In this document: positions 27,577 to 32,596 of the stretch, in pieces | How positions within the stretch are numbered: the first letter of the stretch is position 1 | Layout: each line of letters starts with the position of its first letter | NCBI GenBank assembly: GCA_028284295.1 | Contig: JANQSB010000213.1 | Location: forward strand, 1-32,596 | DNA length: 32,596 bases | Reading direction: 5' to 3' | Origin: Myxococcota bacterium | GTDB taxonomy: Bacteria; Myxococcota_A; UBA9160; UBA4427 | Notes under the pieces: model-generated | The model's database searches: none | Told to the model about the DNA's origin: nothing | What the model saw: only the letters and a program-made list of their open reading frames with translations | Program-made: the position numbers and the translations under genes

Positions 27577-30500
27577 CTAGCGCTCCGTCTTCTTGCGGAC
27601 GAGGAATGGGCGCATCTCCTCGTCCGATACAGCCATCTTGGACCGCTGCTTGCCCTTCGAGAGTGGCTCTACCCGATCCCGCAGGTAGATTCGGAGTTCG
27701 TCCGTGCTCGTGCTGTCGAGGGGGTCGAATATCGCTGAAGCCCGCCCGTCTCGTAGTGCTTCCAGGAGCCCCTGTGTGAAGCACCCGTGTCTGTAGTCTG
27801 GACACTCAGACGCGTTGTCGCCGTCTGAGGTCGATGCGTAGGTCAGGAGGCTCAGTCGTCCACGAGCACGAAGTCCGTTCAAGAAGCTGGTAGAGGTTCC
27901 GTTTCCGGATCGACAGGCATCGAGGAAGAGGATCTTTCGGCCAGGTATGAGGCGAAGGAGCTCGTAGAGCTCGTCCTGACTCAACCCCACCTGTGCGTAG
28001 TAGGCCTCTGCCGAGAGTTCGTTTGCGGGCGGGTCGCTCGCCAGAAGGTGGAATCGGCCGCCGGAGTCCTCGACTCCATGACCCGAGAAGAAGACCACTG
28101 TGACCGTGTCGCCGCGCATGCGCTCGTGCTTGACGTCCCTGCGTAGCCGCTCGAGATCGCTGCGGATCTGATGCGGACTGACCACGCCCTCTTGTTCTCC
28201 CAAGAGTGCGCGAATGTCAGGATCGCGGAAGAGCCCGAGTTGACGCTCCAAAGCCGCTTTGATGCTTCGCGCGTCCTCAACGGGATAGTCCAGCGGGTCC
28301 GACTCGTAGCCTGCTTCGATGCCAATGACGAGGCCGAAGAGCTTGGGGCGGGCCCGGAGTGGGTCTTGTGTCCCGACGTACTGGAAGAATCTCGCCTCCC
28401 GTCCTTCGCGACGGTCACCCCCCGGCTTGGAGGCAGTGACGACGACACTGACGAGACTGTCCTGGGGAGGGAGCTTGAGGTAAGCCCTGAGCGTTACGCC
28501 TAGCTCCTTGTCCGACACGCGCCGGGAAGGTTCGTGCACGACCCCATCGACGAGGAAGTCCACAACCGCGTCCGAGAATCCGGCAGGTAGATCTACGCGG
28601 TACTCGACTTCAAGCTCGGAAGTGGCTTCCGAGAAGACTCGACTGCTCTCGGGGTCGAGTATCGTCACTCCCGGCAACGGCTCGATCCTGGACTCGAGGA
28701 TCTCGAGTTGCGACTTTTCCTCGTTGGCACTTTCTAGCGCCATTCGCTCGTCCCGTTCCCGCAGTACATGCGGGATCATGTCGGGGCGAAGGTACTGTTT
28801 GCGGAACTCGTAGACGGGGTGAAACGCCGCGGCCTGCTTCGGGCCCTTGTTGAAGTGCCACCCGATCAAGTCTTCTCCCCCGAGGCCAGCGACGAAGTAG
28901 CCGCCCGGGGTCCACGCAATCCAATCGTCCTCCTTCTCATGGACGAAGAGAGCGAGAAGCTCGGTGCCGTCAGCGGCGCGGTGCCAGCGGATCGTGCCGT
29001 CCCCGTAGGCGGCAACGATGAGCAGGTTGTCCCTCGTGTAGTTCAGAGCCCACGGCTTACCTGGCACGTGCGCCTTCCACGTAGCAGACCAGCTGCCATC
29101 GGGCTGTTGGCGATAGCCCCTGAGCCGCCACTCTGACGCCATGGCGAACTCTCGCTTGCTCCCACCAATCGCAAGAGAGACCCAGTACTCGTCGTCCTTC
29201 AGTCGATGAAGCGCTTCGAACCTCTCATCTTCAAGTGGTGGGGCCAAGCTCGTTGTCCCGATTCTGGGGTTCGTCGGCAGCTCTTCATCTGGTCCGAGCC
29301 GTTCTGCGTTCCACCCGGTTATGGGGAGGCTGTCGTAGTCAGGTGGGAAGGTCTCTCTTGCGGCGTCGTGTGAGTAGTCTAGGCCCGGGCGCCGGACGTC
29401 GAAGGCGACCGTCGTTTCCTTCGACCCGAATCGCGTGTGGCGTCTCTTGGGAAATGAGACCTTCTGTCCATCTGCCGAGACGCGAAGCCTGCCCCACGCG
29501 GCTCTGCTCATGTCCACACTTGGGCCCTTCAGCTGAAGCGACCTCCTGCCATCGGATTCCATGATTCCGATCAGCGGGTCCCGGGCTGCGTAGGCGATCG
29601 CCTCGCCGCACGCCTGCAGGTGGGCGATGGTCCCGTCCGCTCCTTCGAAGTCGACAGGTGCGTCTCCATCGCTGTTCCAGCGACGGATCAGATACTTCTC
29701 ACCGGCATTGTGCCTTCCGGCGGCGAACAGGTACTGGCCATCTGGAGACCACTCGACGGCGAAGACAGGTTCGTCGACGCCGCTCATCTCTGCGCTACCC
29801 ACATGCACGATGTCGGATTCTGTGCGCTCGTAGATGTCGAGCCCGACTCCCTCCGTTGGAGTTACACCGATGCGGTTTCCCGAAGGTTGGGCTGCGACGT
29901 AGTATGGAGGCTCTTCACTCGCGACCGCGATCGAGGCTACCAGCTTGAAGTTCGGGGGTGCGTATGCGCGGAGCCGTCCCTGGCTGCCCGGCTTCGCGGG
30001 GTAGGCCACGGTATAGAGCCAGCCATCATCATCGAAGTCTGCTCCATAGCTGTCTCCGTAGCCGACATTGTCCTCGCTCAGGTGCGATTCCCAATGGTCG
30101 GTGCGCCAAACTCGCACCCCCGCCCCGAGGTTCATCGTCGCGGCGAGGAAGAGGCCGTCTCTGGAGAAGGTCAGATCCTTCACGCGACCCGGGTTGTCGT
30201 CCAGCACCGCCATGACCTGGGCGGATCTCGTGTCGAAGAGGTAGATCGACCATCGGTCAACGGCCGAGGATGGTGTCCAGCCGCTGACAGCTGCGAGAGG
30301 GCGGGTAGGGTGAAGCGCGACTGCGCGCACGTTTCCAGCGTCGCTGTTCGGGTTGATCGGGACCCTGAAGGTCCGTAACAGGCGAGGCATGCGACGCTCG
30401 CCGCCGCTGCTTGACTTCGGGATCTCCCAGAGCCGAGCCGTCTTGTCGATCGATCCGGTCAGTAGGCGGGTGCAGCCCGTGTCGACCCCGATCCGGTCGA

Positions 30501-30630
30501 TTCGGTTCGTGTGCATCCCGGCGCTCAGCCGAAGCTGGGGCGAGGCCGTGAATGGAGAGCTCTCCGCGAGCGCAAGACCCGCGCTGCCGAAGTAGCCCCA
30601 CAGCGCGAGTCCGAGGACTACGCGCACCAA
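27577..30630 (-). CDS. Secreted WD40/beta-propeller + caspase-family (peptidase C14) protein
   Basis: Signal peptide VRVVLGLALWGYFGSAGLALA; WD40-like LLTGSIDKTARLWEI and later blades; caspase p20 LFGLVIGIEAGY...LDYPVEDARSIKAAL, catalytic VVFFSGHGVED (His) and KILFLDACRSGNG (Cys). Start TTG 30630 or GTG 30627. Confidence 0.9.
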   Translation of the reverse strand: MVRVVLGLALWGYFGSAGLALAESSPFTASPQLRLSAGMHTNRIDRIGVDTGCTRLLTGSIDKTARLWEIPKSSSGGERRMPRLLRTFRVPINPNSDAGNVRAVALHPTRPLAAVSGWTPSSAVDRWSIYLFDTRSAQVMAVLDDNPGRVKDLTFSRDGLFLAATMNLGAGVRVWRTDHWESHLSEDNVGYGDSYGADFDDDGWLYTVAYPAKPGSQGRLRAYAPPNFKLVASIAVASEEPPYYVAAQPSGNRIGVTPTEGVGLDIYERTESDIVHVGSAEMSGVDEPVFAVEWSPDGQYLFAAGRHNAGEKYLIRRWNSDGDAPVDFEGADGTIAHLQACGEAIAYAARDPLIGIMESDGRRSLQLKGPSVDMSRAAWGRLRVSADGQKVSFPKRRHTRFGSKETTVAFDVRRPGLDYSHDAARETFPPDYDSLPITGWNAERLGPDEELPTNPRIGTTSLAPPLEDERFEALHRLKDDEYWVSLAIGGSKREFAMASEWRLRGYRQQPDGSWSATWKAHVPGKPWALNYTRDNLLIVAAYGDGTIRWHRAADGTELLALFVHEKEDDWIAWTPGGYFVAGLGGEDLIGWHFNKGPKQAAAFHPVYEFRKQYLRPDMIPHVLRERDERMALESANEEKSQLEILESRIEPLPGVTILDPESSRVFSEATSELEVEYRVDLPAGFSDAVVDFLVDGVVHEPSRRVSDKELGVTLRAYLKLPPQDSLVSVVVTASKPGGDRREGREARFFQYVGTQDPLRARPKLFGLVIGIEAGYESDPLDYPVEDARSIKAALERQLGLFRDPDIRALLGEQEGVVSPHQIRSDLERLRRDVKHERMRGDTVTVVFFSGHGVEDSGGRFHLLASDPPANELSAEAYYAQVGLSQDELYELLRLIPGRKILFLDACRSGNGTSTSFLNGLRARGRLSLLTYASTSDGDNASECPDYRHGCFTQGLLEALRDGRASAIFDPLDSTSTDELRIYLRDRVEPLSKGKQRSKMAVSDEEMRPFLVRKKTER

Positions 30631-30716
30631 GACAACCCCTGGCTGCAGCGGGTTGCTGCTTCCAAGCCAAGCATGAGCCGGCGTCGTGCGGTTGACTCGG
30701 CCTTGGATGGCCTAGC

Positions 30717-31025
30717 TCAAGGCTGCGCTGACTTGATCGGTGCGCTCACTGCTTGCGTGGGGGGCTTGGCCTTCTTGGGGTTCGCAGCGGAGTTCTTCTT
30801 GTTGCTCGACTTGGAGCGCGTAGCGGGGCTGGGCGAGTGATGTGCCACCTTTGCCGCATCCTCCGCACTCTCGACGTTCTTGGGAGCAGCAGGTGAAGGT
30901 TCCTTCTTCCCCGCCTCGGCCTCTACTCGGGGAGGCCCCGGTGAGTGGTGATCGGCATGTACCGCGGCGGGCAAGGTGGCCAGTGCGAGTGCCAAGCTCG
31001 CGATCGTGCATCGCTTCGACTTCAT
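30717..31025 (-). CDS. Small secreted Lys/Pro/Ala-rich protein with duplicated HHSP motif
   Basis: MKSKRCTIASLALALATLPAAVHADHHSPGPPRVEAEAGKKEPSPAAPKNVESAEDAAKVAHHSPSPATRSKSSNKKNSAANPKKAKPPTQAVSAPIKSAQP. Confidence 0.6.
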   Translation of the reverse strand: MKSKRCTIASLALALATLPAAVHADHHSPGPPRVEAEAGKKEPSPAAPKNVESAEDAAKVAHHSPSPATRSKSSNKKNSAANPKKAKPPTQAVSAPIKSAQP

Positions 31026-31461
31026 CAGACCTTCCTCCCTAGGACGCAACGATAGCCAAGGCCGGAGGTGCATGCGGGGTCCGCCCCGAAGTTATCTCGG
31101 TCCGCAGAGCCCGGGCCGGCACGGTGCTGCTAGGCAAGCGCTCCACCCGAAGCTTGGCAACGGAACGAATGCTCGTTCTCGTGCGACAGTCGCGGCTCGG
31201 CGTTGCGAAACGCCTGCACTCGAATGAAGCCGATCTCGATCTGTACCGTGGCCGGCGCCGCACCGAGTAACCCAACGTGGGATCTCGGAACGGGAGATCA
31301 CTGTGGTGTGTCGCATGGAGAGAGTGCGCCCTGGTAGGCACGCTAGCTGGGGCTCGGCGCCCAGCTCGACCTTTCTCGCTCTGGAAGTGTCGCCTGGGGG
31401 GAGCTTCGAGGCGCAGAGGGACAGCGTTCCGCCCGCGGACGTTCTCAGTGCCCTCGGCCCG

Positions 31462-32580
31462 CTACTCCACCGCGTCCGACCGGCACGCTGCGGGCGCGCT
31501 CACCGGGTTGCAGCGGGCCGCGAGCCCATCCGGTAGCTCCACCTCGTAGTCGGGGTCGAAGGGCTGGGTCGGGTCGAGGCTCACGATCGTCGACGGGTCG
31601 GGGAAGTCGGTCGAGACGAACTGGGCGCCGCTCGCCAGGGCGTGGTCGCGGCGGGTGGTGTCGCCGCTGCGGCCTTCCTGCAGGCCCGCGTCCGCTCGGG
31701 TTCGCACGATGTAGCCCTGGCTGACGATGTCGGCGATCAGGGTCGGGTCTGCGAGGGGGTCGTTCACCTTGACGAAGCCTGCGTCCGGCTGGCCCGGGAG
31801 CGAGTTCGGGAACAGGATGCGGCCGGCCAGGGACGGGTCGCCGTCGAGGTACTCGTCGCGCTTGCCTCCGTTGTCGAGCGCGAAGATCACCTTGCCGCGC
31901 ACCTGGCCCAGCTTCGGCCAGCCGTCGGTGAGGATCGCCTCTTCCAGGCTCGGGTGGTCGCCGCGCACGTCGTCGGGCAGCACGATGCGCTCGTCCGGGA
32001 AGACACTGCGGATTTCGTCTTCCAGGTCGCGGAACTCCTGGGCGCCGATGAAGACGGGCTCGGGCAGCGGCGGCGCGAAGAAGGGCGCGTCCTTGGCTTC
32101 GACGAGGATCATCAGGGGGACGTGTCCGGGGTTCGCGTCCGACCAGCCCTTGATCTCCTGCAGGCAGGCCACGAAGGTGAGACAGGTGGTCTCGAAGTCG
32201 GCGTGCTGTACGTGCAGCACCTTGAAGCCCGGCTCGTCGAGCTCGGGCTCGCCCGAGGCCGGGTCCTGGCCGATCAGCGACAGGGTCAGGCGGTCGGCGT
32301 AGAGGCCCCCTTCCGGATCGGCGAAGACGTCCAGCTCGAACTGGCGGATGCCCTGCACCTCGAGCTGCTCGGCCAGGGGCAGGTTGTCGTACTCCCACTC
32401 GAGGGCGGCCGGGTCGAGACCCAGGAAGGTCTGCAGCAGCTCGGGGCGGGGCGGCAGGTGATAGCTGTTGTGGGTGCCGACCACCTGGATCTCGTTGAGG
32501 GCCACGCAGCGGTCGGCGATGGCGCGGTTCAGCCAGTCGACGAGGCGGGTGAGACCCTGGGGCCACGCGAAGCGACGCAC
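31462..32580 (-). CDS. Ca2+-dependent phosphatidylinositol-specific phospholipase C (PI-PLC C1-like); may extend beyond window
   Basis: LNEIQVVGTHNSYHLPPRPELL, QGIRQFELDVFADPEGGLY, FKVLHVQHADFETTCLTFVACLQEIKGWSDANPGHVPLMILVEAKD. Start at GTG 32580 is near the edge and upstream frame is open. Confidence 0.82.
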   Translation of the reverse strand: MRRFAWPQGLTRLVDWLNRAIADRCVALNEIQVVGTHNSYHLPPRPELLQTFLGLDPAALEWEYDNLPLAEQLEVQGIRQFELDVFADPEGGLYADRLTLSLIGQDPASGEPELDEPGFKVLHVQHADFETTCLTFVACLQEIKGWSDANPGHVPLMILVEAKDAPFFAPPLPEPVFIGAQEFRDLEDEIRSVFPDERIVLPDDVRGDHPSLEEAILTDGWPKLGQVRGKVIFALDNGGKRDEYLDGDPSLAGRILFPNSLPGQPDAGFVKVNDPLADPTLIADIVSQGYIVRTRADAGLQEGRSGDTTRRDHALASGAQFVSTDFPDPSTIVSLDPTQPFDPDYEVELPDGLAARCNPVSAPAACRSDAVE

Positions 32581-32596
32581 CTCGCACCGATCCCAG

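Noticed and set aside
21737-32596. Integrase or direct tRNA-end repeat marking an island boundary
   Set aside because: No integrase/transposase translation and no copy of the tRNA 3' end found by eye in this window.

Overview
GC-rich (Myxococcota/deltaproteobacterial-style, inference only) chromosomal window. Left ~20 kb is mostly core-type genes. Minus strand: a truncated secreted DxDxDG-repeat protein and a TonB-like transducer. Plus strand: exbB-exbD followed by a tightly overlapping paraquat-inducible/MCE set (two pqiA halves, pqiB, pqiC). Then a minus-strand GldG/ABC permease/ABC ATPase operon, aroA, and plus-strand serA-purA-EEP nuclease-YugP-type peptidase-DUF385-like protein. Next come a lipoprotein-type SAM methyltransferase and a Tat-signal tandem SagB-like nitroreductase. 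A tRNA-Lys(TTT) at 21737-21809 marks the start of an accessory-looking block (~21.8-31.0 kb) with visibly weaker GC3 bias. It carries a PLD-DEAD/DEAH helicase-DUF3427-like protein, a DUF4268-like PD-(D/E)XK candidate nuclease, a small secreted Cys-rich peptide, a secreted 'HAFADSYAHT' protein, a secreted WD40-caspase protein and a small HHSP-motif secreted protein. The window ends in a Ca2+-dependent PI-PLC-like gene. Best candidates for something undescribed: (i) the helicase + DUF4268 nuclease pair beside the tRNA, (ii) the secreted caspase module, (iii) physical coupling of an ExbBD/TonB motor to an ATPase-less Pqi/MCE lipid-transport operon. All family names are from reading translations, without database searches.
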